DNA of 64,000 bases from Candidatus Pantoea haifensis (GTDB lineage: Bacteria; Pseudomonadota; Gammaproteobacteria; Enterobacterales; Enterobacteriaceae): contig JAGTWN010000004.1 of NCBI GenBank assembly GCA_018842655.1, positions 1,736,001 to 1,800,000 on the forward strand. Reading direction: 5' to 3'. This document shows, in pieces, positions 1 to 10,738 of the stretch; positions within the stretch are counted from its first letter, which is position 1, and the number at the start of each line of letters is the position of its first letter. The notes under the pieces are model-generated. The model was not told the origin of the DNA. It made no database searches and saw nothing but the letters and a program-made list of their open reading frames with translations. The position numbers were made by a program, and so were the translations under genes.

Positions 1-394
1 TTTCTTTATCTTTGTTTTTACATAGCTAATTGCAGGCTCGGGTTTCCTAAAGCTGCCAAAAACGTTCAATAAAGCATCAATAATCACGCACAGGCACAAA
101 AGAATAATTTTTCTGGAAAAGTGATTAAGTGCACAAATCACTGATGAGCCAACACGCATTTAACCTGATAACAGATTGAAAAGTTTGAAAGAAATTTGAC
201 TTAAGTCAGCCAGACAAAGCGGGGTTAATGCCAGGAAAGTTCTGGAAAAAAATTGTGTCGGGCAAAAAGTCGGTAAACTGCGTTTTTTGACAACAGTTCG
301 CTGCATATCGAAGCCACAATAATCTGTAACAGCGAGCAACTTTTCGCCGGCTTAATGCTACACTTTGCCGCTTTGCTACAGATGAATTTTACCT
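1..394. other. Gene-free leader upstream of the MFS/rcsD unit
   Basis: No convincing coding region is seen in this AT-rich stretch. A TTGACA at 287-292 has no good -10 at normal spacing. The best promoter candidate is an extended -10 (TGCTACACT, 356-364), which would place transcription start about 24 nt before the ATG at 395. In E. coli the neighbour on this side of rcsD is ompC with the micF RNA. I looked for a micF-like sequence here and found none. Confidence 0.4.
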
Positions 395-1549
395 ATGACC
401 GCACTGGACGCCGCACAGCAGAATAAACAGCAAAGCCGCCTGTTTTGGGGCACACGCACCATCTTTTTAATCAATGGATTAGGCATGTCTGCCTGGGCGC
501 CATTAGTGCCCTTCACGCGCGATCGCCTGGCGTTAAGCGGCGGATCGCTCGGTGCCTTGTTGCTCTGTCTGGGGGTAGGATCGCTGGCAGCAATGCCTGT
601 TACCGGCACGCTGGTGGCACGTTTTGGCTGTCGTCGCGTCATGCTGTTATCAACCATTCTGGTGTTAGCGATGTTGCCGCTGCTGGCCATTGCCGAGACA
701 AAAGCGTTGATGGCGGCATCGCTAATGATGTTTGGTGCAGGTTTAGGCACGCTGGATGTCGCGATGAATTATCAGGCCGTTGAGGTTGAAAAAGCCTCTG
801 GCCGTCCCATGATGTCTGGCTTTCATGGCTTCTTTAGTCTGGGCGGCATTTTGGGTGCCGGGACGGTTAGCTTATTACTCAGCCTGGCCTTTACGTCTTT
901 AGCCGCTGTTCTGGTGGTGATGGCGGTGATGCTGCTGTTACTGCTTTGGCATCTTCCTGCGTTACTCAATGATCGACTGCATCAGCCCGATCAACCCTGG
1001 CTGGTTATTCCACGAGGCGGCGTAGCGTTTCTCGGCTTGCTCTGCTTTATTTTATTTCTGGCTGAGGGCGCAGTATTAGACTGGGGCGCGTTACTGCTGT
1101 TACAAAATCCAGCGATGTTGCCTGCCTATGCAGGGCTGGGCTATGCACTGTTTTCCTGTGCCATGACGGTTGGCCGCTTTACCGGCGACAAAATCATTCA
1201 TCGCTTTGGTCGTTATCCCGTTATGCTGGCGGGTGCTTTGGCTGCGGCGGCAGGCATGACGCTGGCGGTTTGTCTTCCCTGGCCCGAAGCGGCCCTGTTT
1301 GCCTTCCTGCTGGTTGGCTTCGGTTTAGCGAATACGGTGCCAATGTTGTTCAATGCTGTCGGTAATCAACAGGATATGCCCGCAAATCTGGCAATTTCAG
1401 CCATGACAACGCTGGGATATGCGGGTATTCTCTCAGGTCCGGCCTTAATCGGTTTCATTTCCCATTGGATCAGCCTCAGCGGCGCGTTTTTACTGATTGC
1501 GCTGTTGCTGCTAGCTGTGGCCGCCAGTGCGCGACTGGTTGCGCGATAA
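395..1549 (+). CDS. MFS transporter, YbjJ-like
   Basis: This is a 384-residue polytopic membrane protein with about twelve hydrophobic segments, belonging to the major facilitator superfamily. Overall composition and length resemble E. coli YbjJ-type MFS proteins. Visible family signs include the loop MTVGRFTGDKIIHRFGR in the second half and the glycine-rich GLGTLDVAMNYQAVEVE after helix 4. The substrate cannot be read from sequence. The start at 395 is the first ATG, with only a weak upstream Shine-Dalgarno. The gene ends 19 bp before rcsD on the same strand with no terminator between them, so the two are probably co-transcribed. This neighbour is absent from E. coli rcsD loci. An export or uptake role linked to envelope stress is possible but is inference only. 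Confidence 0.8.
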   Translation: MTALDAAQQNKQQSRLFWGTRTIFLINGLGMSAWAPLVPFTRDRLALSGGSLGALLLCLGVGSLAAMPVTGTLVARFGCRRVMLLSTILVLAMLPLLAIAETKALMAASLMMFGAGLGTLDVAMNYQAVEVEKASGRPMMSGFHGFFSLGGILGAGTVSLLLSLAFTSLAAVLVVMAVMLLLLLWHLPALLNDRLHQPDQPWLVIPRGGVAFLGLLCFILFLAEGAVLDWGALLLLQNPAMLPAYAGLGYALFSCAMTVGRFTGDKIIHRFGRYPVMLAGALAAAAGMTLAVCLPWPEAALFAFLLVGFGLANTVPMLFNAVGNQQDMPANLAISAMTTLGYAGILSGPALIGFISHWISLSGAFLLIALLLLAVAASARLVAR

Positions 1550-1568
1550 TTCAGGTACCTGAGACGCT

Positions 1569-4223
1569 ATGTTGTATAAGTTTCCCCTGACATCCGGCAA
1601 TGTCACCCGCTTCTTTGTGGTTTTTAATCTGGTGCTCCTGTTAGCCCTGGGTTTCGTTGTACATAACTCCGTCAGTGCCTGGTTGACTGAGAAACGCTAT
1701 GCCATGACCGATGCCGCTCGTAGTATGCAAAAGCGTATCGATGCTTACCGTTTTGCCACCTGGCAAATTTATGAAAACCTTGCCACCAGCGCAGCCGGCT
1801 CGCCGCCCAGCAGCAATTTACAGGAAACGCGGCTGCGTCCTGATGTCTATTATCTCGAAAAGACCCGCCGTAAAACCGAAGCACTGATCTTTGGTTCGCA
1901 TGACAGCAGCACGCTGGATATGACGCTGCGCATGTCTAATTATCTCGATACGCTTTGGGGTGCAGAGAACCCAACCTGGTCAATGTACTTTCTGAATGGT
2001 CAGGATAACAGCCTGATTATGATCTCGACCCTGCCGCTGAAAGATATGGCCACACGTTATAAAGAGAACGCCATCACCTCTCTGGTTGACAGTCGCCGCG
2101 CCGAGATGCTGCAACAGGCCAATGCGCTGGATGAGCGCGAAAGTTTTTCTCCGCTGCGCCATTTAGCGTTCCAAAATGATCACTATTTCACGGTGCGCAC
2201 CACCTTTAATCAGCCGGGTCATTTGGCAACCGTGGTCGCGTTTGATCTGCCGATTAATGACTTAATCCCACAAAATATGCCGCTGGAGAATTTCCAGTTG
2301 CGTCAGGATAGCGTCCTGCCCACCGCCAGCGATCGGGAAGAAACTGAAACCACGCAAATTACGCTGGCGAATCCTGACCTGGAGATTGCTGCCACGCTGC
2401 CGAGCACCTCGCTACAGCTGGTGTACCGCGTACCGGTGACCCGACTGTTTATCGATACGCTGCACAATCTGCTTTGGCCGCTGTTGATCAATTTGCTGCT
2501 GTTCCTGCTGTCGCTGGCGGGTATGGTATTGCTGCGCCAGCAATCGCTGCGTCCCAGCGAGAATCAGAGCGCCGAGCTGGATTCGCTGCGTGTCCTGAAC
2601 GAAGAGATTGTTGCCAGCCTGCCGGTCGGATTGCTGGTGTATGACTTTGCCAGCAACCGCACCTTGCTGAGTAACAAAATTGCTGAACATCTTTTGCCAC
2701 ATCTCAATCTGCAAAAGATCATTAATATGTCGGACCAGCACCAGGGTGTGTTGCAGGCCACCATCAATAACGAAGTGTATGAAATCCGTCATGCGCGCAG
2801 CGTGCTGTCGCCGCATACGCAACTGTTTATGATGCGCGATCAGGATCGCGAGTTGCTGGTGAACAAGAAGCTGCAAAAAGCCCAGCAGGTACTGGATCGC
2901 AATCACCAAATGCGTCAGCAATTGCTACAAAATTTGGGGCATGCGCTGAACCTGCCGCTGGAAAAGATCGTGGCGCAGCTGGTGCAACTCAGCCAGCGTG
3001 ATGAAGACGAAACGGTGCTGGATGTTTTAGATGAAAGTCAGGGCCTGTCGCGTTTGGTGGACGATATCGTATTACTGAACCGCCTTGAAGCGCACGACTG
3101 GTCGCCCGATGCAACCGTGTTTAATTTGCAAGAGCTGTTAGATGAGATCGCGCTGGAGAGCCTGCCGCTGATGCGTCGCAAGGGCCTCTCTTTAGTGATC
3201 AATAATCATCAGCCCAATGATGAGATGCGCTTTGGCGATCGCCGTGCGCTACGCAAAGTGCTGACTACGCTGATGCACTACTCGCTGACCACGACGCGCT
3301 GGGGCAAAATTTCAATCGACATAAAAGCCGCAAATGAGCGTGCCGATCGCCTTAACATTGAGCTGGTTGATACCGGTGCCGGCCTGACGGTTGATGAACT
3401 GGCAAACGTCGATTTTCCTTTCCTCGGCGATACCCACCAGGATCGCTACGGACAGGCTTCTGGCATGGCGTTTTTCTTGTGTAAGCAGCTTTGTAAGCAA
3501 ATGGGTGGCAGCCTGGAGATTGTGGCAAAAATTGATATTGGCACCCGCTATAACATTCAGTTGCCGCTGGCGCTGGAGCAGCGGCACGATGAAGAAGAGG
3601 AGAAGATTCTGGATGGCGTAACTGCGCTGGTAGAAGTGGCGGTTGAAGATGTACATAAAATCGTGTGTCGTCATCTGGAAAACTGGGGCGCACGCTGCCT
3701 GACCCCAGACGAGCGTATTTCAGGCCAGGATCATGATGTGCTGGTGACCGACGATCCCGCGAAGCTGAGCGGCTGGGCATTACTGCTGGCCGAAGACGAA
3801 TTGGGTCATCATGCGCTAAACGAACAGCAATATCGGGTCAATTTCAACCTCAGCAATTCACTCCTTGATGCTTTGCTGGCGCTGATTGAGAAGCAATTGT
3901 CCCACGATGTAATGGAGGATGACGCTGAAGAAGAAGCTACCTCGCCACTGTTGAGCGGTGGCTATTTCCAGCTGTTTACTGAGACAGTACCGGATGATGT
4001 AAAGAGATTGTATACTGAGTCGGCGGAAAAGGACTACGCCTCGCTTGCTCAGACAGCGCATCGCCTAAAAGGCGTGTTTGCCATGCTCAATTTGACACCA
4101 GGCAAACAGCTTTGTGAAGAGTTAGAACAACACATTAAAGCGTGTGACGATTCAAACATTACAAATACCACCAGTGAAATTGACGCTTACGTTAAGACAC
4201 TGCTGCAGCAAGGTAACCAATAA
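1569..4223 (+). CDS. rcsD: Phosphotransfer intermediate protein RcsD
   Basis: RcsD passes phosphate from the RcsC receiver domain to RcsB in the Rcs envelope-stress relay at the inner membrane. The protein is 884 residues (E. coli 890). It has a transmembrane segment at about residues 13-31, a periplasmic region, a second segment near 301-322, and a degenerate histidine-kinase-like region from about 430 to 680. A C-terminal HPt domain carries the motif AHRLKGVFAMLNL, with the phosphorylatable histidine at about 831. It lies 19 bp after an MFS gene and 1 bp before rcsB, as expected for an rcsD-rcsB transcription unit. No frameshift or missing key residue is seen. Confidence 0.97.
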   Translation: MLYKFPLTSGNVTRFFVVFNLVLLLALGFVVHNSVSAWLTEKRYAMTDAARSMQKRIDAYRFATWQIYENLATSAAGSPPSSNLQETRLRPDVYYLEKTRRKTEALIFGSHDSSTLDMTLRMSNYLDTLWGAENPTWSMYFLNGQDNSLIMISTLPLKDMATRYKENAITSLVDSRRAEMLQQANALDERESFSPLRHLAFQNDHYFTVRTTFNQPGHLATVVAFDLPINDLIPQNMPLENFQLRQDSVLPTASDREETETTQITLANPDLEIAATLPSTSLQLVYRVPVTRLFIDTLHNLLWPLLINLLLFLLSLAGMVLLRQQSLRPSENQSAELDSLRVLNEEIVASLPVGLLVYDFASNRTLLSNKIAEHLLPHLNLQKIINMSDQHQGVLQATINNEVYEIRHARSVLSPHTQLFMMRDQDRELLVNKKLQKAQQVLDRNHQMRQQLLQNLGHALNLPLEKIVAQLVQLSQRDEDETVLDVLDESQGLSRLVDDIVLLNRLEAHDWSPDATVFNLQELLDEIALESLPLMRRKGLSLVINNHQPNDEMRFGDRRALRKVLTTLMHYSLTTTRWGKISIDIKAANERADRLNIELVDTGAGLTVDELANVDFPFLGDTHQDRYGQASGMAFFLCKQLCKQMGGSLEIVAKIDIGTRYNIQLPLALEQRHDEEEEKILDGVTALVEVAVEDVHKIVCRHLENWGARCLTPDERISGQDHDVLVTDDPAKLSGWALLLAEDELGHHALNEQQYRVNFNLSNSLLDALLALIEKQLSHDVMEDDAEEEATSPLLSGGYFQLFTETVPDDVKRLYTESAEKDYASLAQTAHRLKGVFAMLNLTPGKQLCEELEQHIKACDDSNITNTTSEIDAYVKTLLQQGNQ

Positions 4224-4224
4224 G

Positions 4225-4875
4225 ATGAATAACTTAAATGTAATTATTGCCGATGACCATCCAATTGTTCTTTTCGGTATCCGAAAGTCTCTTGAACAAA
4301 TTGAATGGGTTAACGTTGTAGGTGAGTTCGAAGACTCAACAGCATTAATTAACAACTTATCCAAACTGGATGCCAACGTTCTGATCACCGATCTTTCTAT
4401 GCCCGGTGAGAAATATGGCGATGGCATTACGCTGATTAAATACATTAAACGTCACTATCCCGATTTGTCGATTATTGTTCTGACCATGAACAATAACCCG
4501 GCGATTCTTAGCTCCGTGTTGGATCTTGATATTGAAGGCATTGTGCTGAAGCAAGGCGCGCCAACCGACCTGCCAAAGGCGCTGGCTGCATTGCAAAAAG
4601 GCAAGAAATATACGCCAGAAAGCGTGGCGAAGCTGCTTGAGAAAATTAGTGCCGGTGGCTATGGCGATAAGCGTCTGTCGCCAAAAGAGAGTGAAGTTTT
4701 GCGTCTGTTCGCTGAAGGTTTCCTGGTGACTGAGATCGCCAAGAAGCTGAATCGCAGCATCAAAACCATCAGTAGCCAGAAGAAGTCGGCGATGATGAAG
4801 TTGGGTGTTGATAACGATATTGCGCTGCTGAACTATCTTTCATCGGTCAGTGCGACGCAAGTCGACAAAGAATAA
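4225..4875 (+). CDS. rcsB: Rcs response regulator RcsB
   Basis: RcsB is the DNA-binding output of the Rcs relay. It activates capsule and envelope genes and represses flagellar regulators, alone or with RcsA. A longer reading frame opens at 4144 inside rcsD. The start at 4225 is chosen because it gives the 216-residue E. coli length and N-terminus (MNNLNVIIADDHP), with AAGGT upstream. The receiver domain has acidic residues D10/D11 and the phosphoacceptor D56 in VLITDLSMPG. A LuxR-type helix-turn-helix follows (LSPKESEVLRLFAEGF and IAKKLNRSIKTISSQKK). It starts 1 bp after the rcsD stop and ends just before a rho-independent terminator. Confidence 0.98.
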   Translation: MNNLNVIIADDHPIVLFGIRKSLEQIEWVNVVGEFEDSTALINNLSKLDANVLITDLSMPGEKYGDGITLIKYIKRHYPDLSIIVLTMNNNPAILSSVLDLDIEGIVLKQGAPTDLPKALAALQKGKKYTPESVAKLLEKISAGGYGDKRLSPKESEVLRLFAEGFLVTEIAKKLNRSIKTISSQKKSAMMKLGVDNDIALLNYLSSVSATQVDKE

Positions 4876-4885
4876 GCGGTTCCCC

Positions 4886-4915
4886 AGGCGGTACATTGCG
4901 TACCGCCTGTTTTTT
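4886..4915 (+). terminator. rcsB terminator
   Basis: Nine-base-pair perfect hairpin (AGGCGGTAC, loop ATTGC, GTACCGCCT) followed by GTTTTTT. It closes the rcsDB unit on the plus strand, five bases before the convergent rcsC stop codon. No equivalent T tract is present on the minus side. Confidence 0.9.
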
Positions 4916-4919
4916 GACT

Positions 4920-7778
4920 CTACCCTTCTCGCGTTTTACGCACCCGCTCCGCATAAATCGCCAGCGTCACCTTCAGCACATCCAGCGTAACTGGTTTCGA
5001 CAGGCAGTTATCCATCCCCGCATCCATACAGCGTTGTTTCTCTTCAGCCAGCGCATTCGCCGTGACGCCGACCACCGGGAAGACGTGTCCCAGCTGACGC
5101 AAACGCTGTGTCAGACGATAACCATCCATGTTCGGCATGTTGACGTCGGTCAGCACGATATCAATTTCATTGCGGCTTAAGACATTGAGCGCATCGATGC
5201 CATCCTGGGCTGTTTTGACCTGATAGCCCAGGGTGCCAAGCTGTTCGGAGAGCAGCATACGGTTTATCGGATGATCATCAACAATCAGTACCATGATATC
5301 GTCGTTGTGCACCTTCTCTTCTACTGGCCCCGCCAGTAGAAGTGCATCCGCTGCATCGCTGTCAACGGCGATACGGTAAATACGCGCCAGCAGAGTAGGC
5401 AATTCCTGTAGGGTTGCCGTGCTGTGCACCCAACGGCCCGGATGAATTTCACGCGGCATGTCCGCATGACCGCCGTCAAAGGTAATGATCGCGCGCAGCG
5501 GCATATCCATTTCCAGCTCATGATCGGCCAGCAGCACATCATCACTGCCAGCTTTGCCCTGATATTCGGCGACGTTAATGCCCTGCTGTTGCAGCTGCCG
5601 GGTAAGAAATTCCGCCAGATAGTCATTACGCATCGCCAGCCAGAGGGTTTTGTCCTGCATGCCCTGGAGCAGCGGAGGCGAAAGCTGTTGCCCCTGTCCC
5701 TGATAAACAGGGATCCTCACGATGAACTGGCTGCCCATACCCGGCTCAGAATCGACTTCAATATCACCATCCATCATGTTGATGAGTTTTTCGCAAATCG
5801 CCAGCCCTAAGCCGGTTCCCTGGAAATTGCGCTGCACGCCGTTGCCAACCTGGAAGAAAGGATCAAACAAGCGCGGCATCTCTTTTGCCGGAATGCCAAC
5901 ACCAGTATCACGTACCCGAAACGCCAGATAGCCTTCTGTCACAAAGGCATGCAGGATAATGCAGCCGGTATGGGTAAATTTGATGGCGTTATTTAACAGG
6001 TTGGAGATGACCTGTTGCAGGCGCAGCGGATCGCCATCCAGTGACTGTGGGACATCATGTTCAATGTAGCAGTACAAGGTCAGACGCTTTTTCACGACCA
6101 GCGAGAGGTAATTGCCCACAATGTGCGTAATCACCTCGCGCGGCGCGAACGGCCGTGGCTCAATCTTCAACTGTTCCGACTCAATTTTCGAAAAGTCGAG
6201 AATGTCGCTGATGATTTTAAGCAGCAAACTGGAGGAGTTGTTCATCGCCGTGACTAATGAGTCCACACCGGCAGGCAACTGTTTCGTTTGCAGCAAATCA
6301 AGGTTGCCGATAATGCCATACAGCGGTGTGCGCAGCTCATGGCTGACGGTTGCGAGGAACATCGATTTCGACTGGCTGGCCTGTTCTGCTGCGTGCGCCA
6401 TTTCCTGTAGAGATTGCTCCATACGCACACGCGCTGAGACATCGACCAATACGCAGATCGCCACATTTTCATTACGATACCGCGAGTGAACAAAACTGAT
6501 TTGCAGGTTGGTATTACTGCCCGTGAGCACATCGACGAAATTGACCTGCTGGCCGCCGATGATTTCATTGAGGCGCTGGCGATCTTCCTGCGTGAGCAGC
6601 GTCAGATAGTTATGTGCCAGTTCGTTACTCAGGATGTTGGTGCCATCCCGGGTGCGCAATATGCAGATGCCAACCGGCGCTGAAGCGACGATTTTGCGGT
6701 TAAACTGTTCATGTTCTTCAAGCCGATGCGCATTCTCTTCTGCCGGAAAAAACATGCGGCGTTCAAACAACCAGGCAAGGGTAAAGAGCAGTACGGCACT
6801 GAATACGTTGAGTAACAACGCATTGATCATCATCAGCCTGAGCTGATCAACCAGCACATCGGTAGAAACCGACCACACAATGCTAAGATCAGAGGGCGGC
6901 AACGGTTTTTTCAGCACCAGCTGGCGATAGCCATCAAGATAACCGAACCAGGTTTTATCATCTGGCAAATCATTCATAGAGAAACCCACGCCGCCACGCC
7001 GTGAGGTAAGCAAGGGACGATAGTTTTCGTCAGTAATGGTCGCCATGACCGGCAGATTACCCGGCTGAATGAATTCGTCGAGGCGAATGTTTTGCTCAAC
7101 ACCCAGCAAGGCCTGCAATTTATTGGCGACGTAAACCGGCACGACCATATAGAAATTGCCGACGCCGGGCTGCGTACTGTTGTTGATCCAGTACATGGGA
7201 TTACGACGCTCTTCTTCATTGCTGTTGCGATAGCGCAGTACATGCTCACGTAACGCTTTCAGGCTGCGCTCGCGATCAACATTGCTGCTGCCAATCGTAA
7301 AATCGGCAAGGCACTGATTTTCCCCGCCAAGAAAAAATACCCGGTTAAGCTCATAAGAGGAGGCGAAGTTACTTTTCCAGTAATTGATGTAGTAACTCAG
7401 CGAGTCGAGCGAATTACGCCAGGTGTTGCTCATTGACGTGCAGTCACCATTTGAAAACAGCGGAGTAAACTGCGGTTGAGTGGTTTTGCCTGGCATTAAG
7501 CCGGTCAGCACATCCAGTCCGCTGCTGGCGTTGGTTAAGCGATTTTCAGTAATGTATTTCAGCTCGCGCATCATGTCCGCAGAGTGCCGGATATACCATT
7601 CCACCTGGCCATAATTATTGGCAAATTCCTGACGAACCTGGTTCTCTTTATCGTGCAGCACATTAATGATGTAGAACGAGGTCAACACGGCACCTAATAA
7701 CCAAATCAACAGCGCCAGCGCCCGGAATAAATAGCGCGAAATACGCAGAGTGGTGCGAAAAGAGACAAGATATTTCAA
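4920..7778 (-). CDS. rcsC: Hybrid sensor histidine kinase RcsC
   Basis: RcsC is the inner-membrane kinase/phosphatase that starts the Rcs relay. Its phosphate moves from its own histidine to its receiver aspartate and then through RcsD to RcsB. The protein is 952 residues (E. coli 949). Transmembrane segments lie at about 20-40 and 314-336 and flank a periplasmic domain. A PAS-like region follows (about 360-450), then the dimerisation motif FLATVSHELRTPLYG with H480. The ATPase domain has its N, G1 and G2 boxes (NLLNNAIKF, DTGVGIP, GTGLGLAI). A linker receiver-like domain precedes the C-terminal receiver, whose phosphoacceptor is D878 in VLTDVNMPNMDG. The gene is convergent to rcsB, with its TAG stop beside the rcsB terminator. 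Confidence 0.98.
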   Translation of the reverse strand: MKYLVSFRTTLRISRYLFRALALLIWLLGAVLTSFYIINVLHDKENQVRQEFANNYGQVEWYIRHSADMMRELKYITENRLTNASSGLDVLTGLMPGKTTQPQFTPLFSNGDCTSMSNTWRNSLDSLSYYINYWKSNFASSYELNRVFFLGGENQCLADFTIGSSNVDRERSLKALREHVLRYRNSNEEERRNPMYWINNSTQPGVGNFYMVVPVYVANKLQALLGVEQNIRLDEFIQPGNLPVMATITDENYRPLLTSRRGGVGFSMNDLPDDKTWFGYLDGYRQLVLKKPLPPSDLSIVWSVSTDVLVDQLRLMMINALLLNVFSAVLLFTLAWLFERRMFFPAEENAHRLEEHEQFNRKIVASAPVGICILRTRDGTNILSNELAHNYLTLLTQEDRQRLNEIIGGQQVNFVDVLTGSNTNLQISFVHSRYRNENVAICVLVDVSARVRMEQSLQEMAHAAEQASQSKSMFLATVSHELRTPLYGIIGNLDLLQTKQLPAGVDSLVTAMNNSSSLLLKIISDILDFSKIESEQLKIEPRPFAPREVITHIVGNYLSLVVKKRLTLYCYIEHDVPQSLDGDPLRLQQVISNLLNNAIKFTHTGCIILHAFVTEGYLAFRVRDTGVGIPAKEMPRLFDPFFQVGNGVQRNFQGTGLGLAICEKLINMMDGDIEVDSEPGMGSQFIVRIPVYQGQGQQLSPPLLQGMQDKTLWLAMRNDYLAEFLTRQLQQQGINVAEYQGKAGSDDVLLADHELEMDMPLRAIITFDGGHADMPREIHPGRWVHSTATLQELPTLLARIYRIAVDSDAADALLLAGPVEEKVHNDDIMVLIVDDHPINRMLLSEQLGTLGYQVKTAQDGIDALNVLSRNEIDIVLTDVNMPNMDGYRLTQRLRQLGHVFPVVGVTANALAEEKQRCMDAGMDNCLSKPVTLDVLKVTLAIYAERVRKTREG

Positions 7779-7975
7779 AGGGAACTCGCAGTTGGCAAGA
7801 TGAAACGCATAATGATGTCAGATTGCCCATACACTAGCTTTATCGCGTGAAAAAAGCCAGCCGGGGGCGGGTTCAGCAAAGGCTTTGAGAATTTTTGAGG
7901 TTGATTGATTTGCGCCTGATGTGAGGCTGCTTTGCGACAGAACACGCCTTGTCGCGTCTCACCGCGACCCTTATC

Positions 7976-8015
7976 AAAAAAACGGCAGGCCGGGTTTCCC
8001 TGACCTGCCGTTTTT
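7976..8015 (-). terminator. gyrA terminator
   Basis: Stem CGGCAGG (7983-7989) pairs with CCTGCCG (8004-8010), and a GGG/CCC inner pair is possible. A run of seven T follows on the minus strand (complement of 7976-7982). It ends gyrA transcription before rcsC. A T5 run on the other side means it could work in both directions. The rest of the rcsC-gyrA gap (7779-7975) holds a GTCGCG-N6-CGCGAC hairpin (7951-7968) and presumably the rcsC promoter, which I could not place. Confidence 0.88.
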
Positions 8016-8047
8016 AAGCGAAGATTACACTTCAGCCTGCTGACACA

Positions 8048-10693
8048 TTACTCTTCTTCGTCTGCTGCAGGTGCGTCATCTTCATCATCGATATCCGCTT
8101 CAGGTGCGATATCTTCATCGCCTTCCGCCACAGTGCCGTCGATTGAATCCAGCTCTTCTTCTTCAACCGGTTCAGCAACACGTTGCAGTCCCACCACGTT
8201 TTCGTCTTCTGCGGTGCGGATCAGGATTACGCCCTGGGTGTTACGGCCCACGACGCTCACTTCAGACACACGGGTACGCACCAGCGTTCCGGCATCGGTG
8301 ATCATCATGATCTGATCGCTGTCGACAACCTGCACTGCGCCAATCACTGGGCCATTTCGCTCGGTCACTTTGATCGAGATAACACCCTGCGTTGCACGCG
8401 ACTTGGTTGGGTATTCCGTATTCGCGGTACGTTTACCGTAGCCGTTCTGCGTGACGGTAAGAATCGCACCATCTTCGCGTGGCACAATCAGCGAGACAAC
8501 GCGATCGCCTTCTGCCAGCTTGATGCCACGAACACCGGATGCAGTACGACCCATAGCGCGTACAGCCGTTTCCGCGAAGCGCACCACTTTACCGGCAGCG
8601 GAGAACAGCATCGCTTCATCGTTACCGTTGGTCAGTGCCACGCCAATCAGTTCATCATCTTCACGCAGATTGACGGCGATAATACCGGCACTGCGTGGAC
8701 GGCTGAACTCTTGCAGTGCGGTCTTCTTCACCGTACCGCTGGCGGTCGCCATAAAGATATTGAAGCCTTCGGTGTACTCACGCACCGGCAGGATTGCCGT
8801 GATACGCTCGTTGGCTTCCAGCGGCAGCAGGTTGACGATTGGACGTCCGCGTGCGCCACGACTCGCTTCTGGCAACTGGTAGACTTTCATCCAGTAGAGG
8901 CGGCCACGGCTTGAGAAGCAGAGGATCGTGTCATGGGTGTTTGCCACCAGCAGACGGTCGATGAAGTCTTCTTCTTTAATACGTGCAGCCGACTTACCTT
9001 TACCACCGCGACGCTGAGCTTCGTAATCGCTTAATGGCTGATACTTGACGTAACCCTGATGTGACAGCGTAACAACAACGTCTTCCTGATTGATCAGATC
9101 TTCGATATTGATGTCAGCACTGTTCGCCGTGATTTCAGTACGACGCTCATCACCAAACTGATCGCGCATTAATTCCAGCTCTTCACGAATGACTTCCATC
9201 AAACGTTCTGCGCTTTGCAGGATGTGAATCAGTTCCGCAATCTGATCGAGCAGCGTTTTGTACTCGTCCAGCAGTTTCTCATGCTCAAGGCCGGTCAGTT
9301 TTTGCAGGCGTAAATCGAGAATCGCCTGCGCCTGCTGTTCAGTCAGATAATACTGGCCGTTGCGAATACCAAACTGCTCTTCCAGCCACTCTGGACGTGC
9401 CGCGTCATCGCCAGCGCGCTCCAGCATCGCAGCAACGTTACCCAATGCCCATGCCTGCGCAATCAAACCGCTTTTCGCTTCAGCTGGGGTTGGTGCACGA
9501 CGGATCAGCTCGATAATCGGATCGATGTTAGCCAGCGCAATCGCCAGGCCTTCAAGGATATGTGCGCGATCGCGTGCTTTACGCAGTTCGAAAATGGTAC
9601 GGCGCGTAACCACTTCACGACGATGACGAACGAAGGCTTCCAGAATCTCCTTCAGCGTCATGATCTTTGGCTGGCCCTGATGCAGCGCCACCATGTTGAT
9701 GCCAAAAGAGGTCTGCAGCTGCGTCAGTGAGTAGAGATTATTCAGGACCACTTCACCCACGGCGTCGCGTTTGATCTCAATCACGATACGCATACCGTCT
9801 TTATCAGACTCGTCACGCAGTGCGCTGATGCCTTCAATACGCTTCTCTTTCACCAGCTCCGCAATTTTTTCGATCAGGCGCGCTTTGTTCACCTGATACG
9901 GCAGCTCATGAATGATGATGGTCTCACGACCGGTTTTGGCGTCGGCTTCGACTTCGCCACGGGCGCGAATGTAAATTTTACCGCGACCGGTACGGTAGGC
10001 TTCTTCAATACCACGACGGCCATTGATAATGGCTGCTGTCGGGAAATCTGGCCCCGGAATATGCTCCATCAGCCCTTCGACGCTGATGTTCTCATCGTCA
10101 ATGTAAGCCAGACAGCCGTTAATCACTTCAGTCAGGTTATGTGGCGGAATGTTGGTCGCCATACCCACAGCGATACCGGACGAGCCATTCACCAGCAGGT
10201 TAGGAATTTTGGTCGGCAGAACGTCAGGGATCTGCTCGGTGCCATCATAGTTCGGCACAAAGTCGACGGTCTCTTTTTCCAGGTCAGCTAACAGGTCGTG
10301 GGCGATTTTGGACATGCGCACTTCGGTATAACGCATCGCAGCGGCGGAGTCGCCGTCGATGGAGCCGAAGTTGCCCTGACCATCCACCAGCATGTAACGC
10401 AGGGAGAAAGGCTGAGCCATACGTACGATAGTGTCGTAAACGGCGGAATCACCATGCGGGTGATATTTACCGATAACGTCACCAACGACGCGGGCAGATT
10501 TTTTATAGGGTTTGTTCCAGTCGTTACCCAGTTCGCTCATCGCGTAGAGCACGCGACGATGCACCGGCTTCAGGCCGTCACGCACATCGGGTAAAGCTCG
10601 GCCAACGATGACCGACATGGCGTAATCGAGGTAAGAATTCTTTAATTCTTCTTCGATATTGACCGGTGTAATTTCTCTCGCAAGGTCGCTCAT
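8048..10693 (-). CDS. gyrA: DNA gyrase subunit A
   Basis: GyrA is the DNA breakage-reunion subunit of the type IIA topoisomerase that introduces negative supercoils (A2B2 with GyrB). The protein is 881 residues (E. coli 875). The catalytic tyrosine is Y122 (AAAMRYTE). The quinolone-resistance-determining positions read S83 and D87 ([12 protein letters not shown]), which is the drug-sensitive state. The C-terminal beta-pinwheel carries the GyrA box QRRGGKG. It ends in an acidic tail rich in D and E, as in enterobacteria. It is divergent from ubiG and closed by a strong terminator. The start is supported by exact agreement with the conserved N-terminus [18 protein letters not shown]. Confidence 0.99.
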   Translation of the reverse strand: MSDLAREITPVNIEEELKNSYLDYAMSVIVGRALPDVRDGLKPVHRRVLYAMSELGNDWNKPYKKSARVVGDVIGKYHPHGDSAVYDTIVRMAQPFSLRYMLVDGQGNFGSIDGDSAAAMRYTEVRMSKIAHDLLADLEKETVDFVPNYDGTEQIPDVLPTKIPNLLVNGSSGIAVGMATNIPPHNLTEVINGCLAYIDDENISVEGLMEHIPGPDFPTAAIINGRRGIEEAYRTGRGKIYIRARGEVEADAKTGRETIIIHELPYQVNKARLIEKIAELVKEKRIEGISALRDESDKDGMRIVIEIKRDAVGEVVLNNLYSLTQLQTSFGINMVALHQGQPKIMTLKEILEAFVRHRREVVTRRTIFELRKARDRAHILEGLAIALANIDPIIELIRRAPTPAEAKSGLIAQAWALGNVAAMLERAGDDAARPEWLEEQFGIRNGQYYLTEQQAQAILDLRLQKLTGLEHEKLLDEYKTLLDQIAELIHILQSAERLMEVIREELELMRDQFGDERRTEITANSADINIEDLINQEDVVVTLSHQGYVKYQPLSDYEAQRRGGKGKSAARIKEEDFIDRLLVANTHDTILCFSSRGRLYWMKVYQLPEASRGARGRPIVNLLPLEANERITAILPVREYTEGFNIFMATASGTVKKTALQEFSRPRSAGIIAVNLREDDELIGVALTNGNDEAMLFSAAGKVVRFAETAVRAMGRTASGVRGIKLAEGDRVVSLIVPREDGAILTVTQNGYGKRTANTEYPTKSRATQGVISIKVTERNGPVIGAVQVVDSDQIMMITDAGTLVRTRVSEVSVVGRNTQGVILIRTAEDENVVGLQRVAEPVEEEELDSIDGTVAEGDEDIAPEADIDDEDDAPAADEEE

Positions 10694-10738
10694 GGAGCCG
10701 CTATCCCTCTACTTAATCCCGGATTTTAAAGGTGCGAA

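Noticed and set aside
1-394. micF-like RNA upstream of rcsD
   Set aside because: No match to the ompF-pairing region or to its terminator, and ompC is not visible in the window.
8048-10693. Quinolone-resistance mutations in gyrA
   Set aside because: Positions 83 and 87 read Ser and Asp, the wild-type state.
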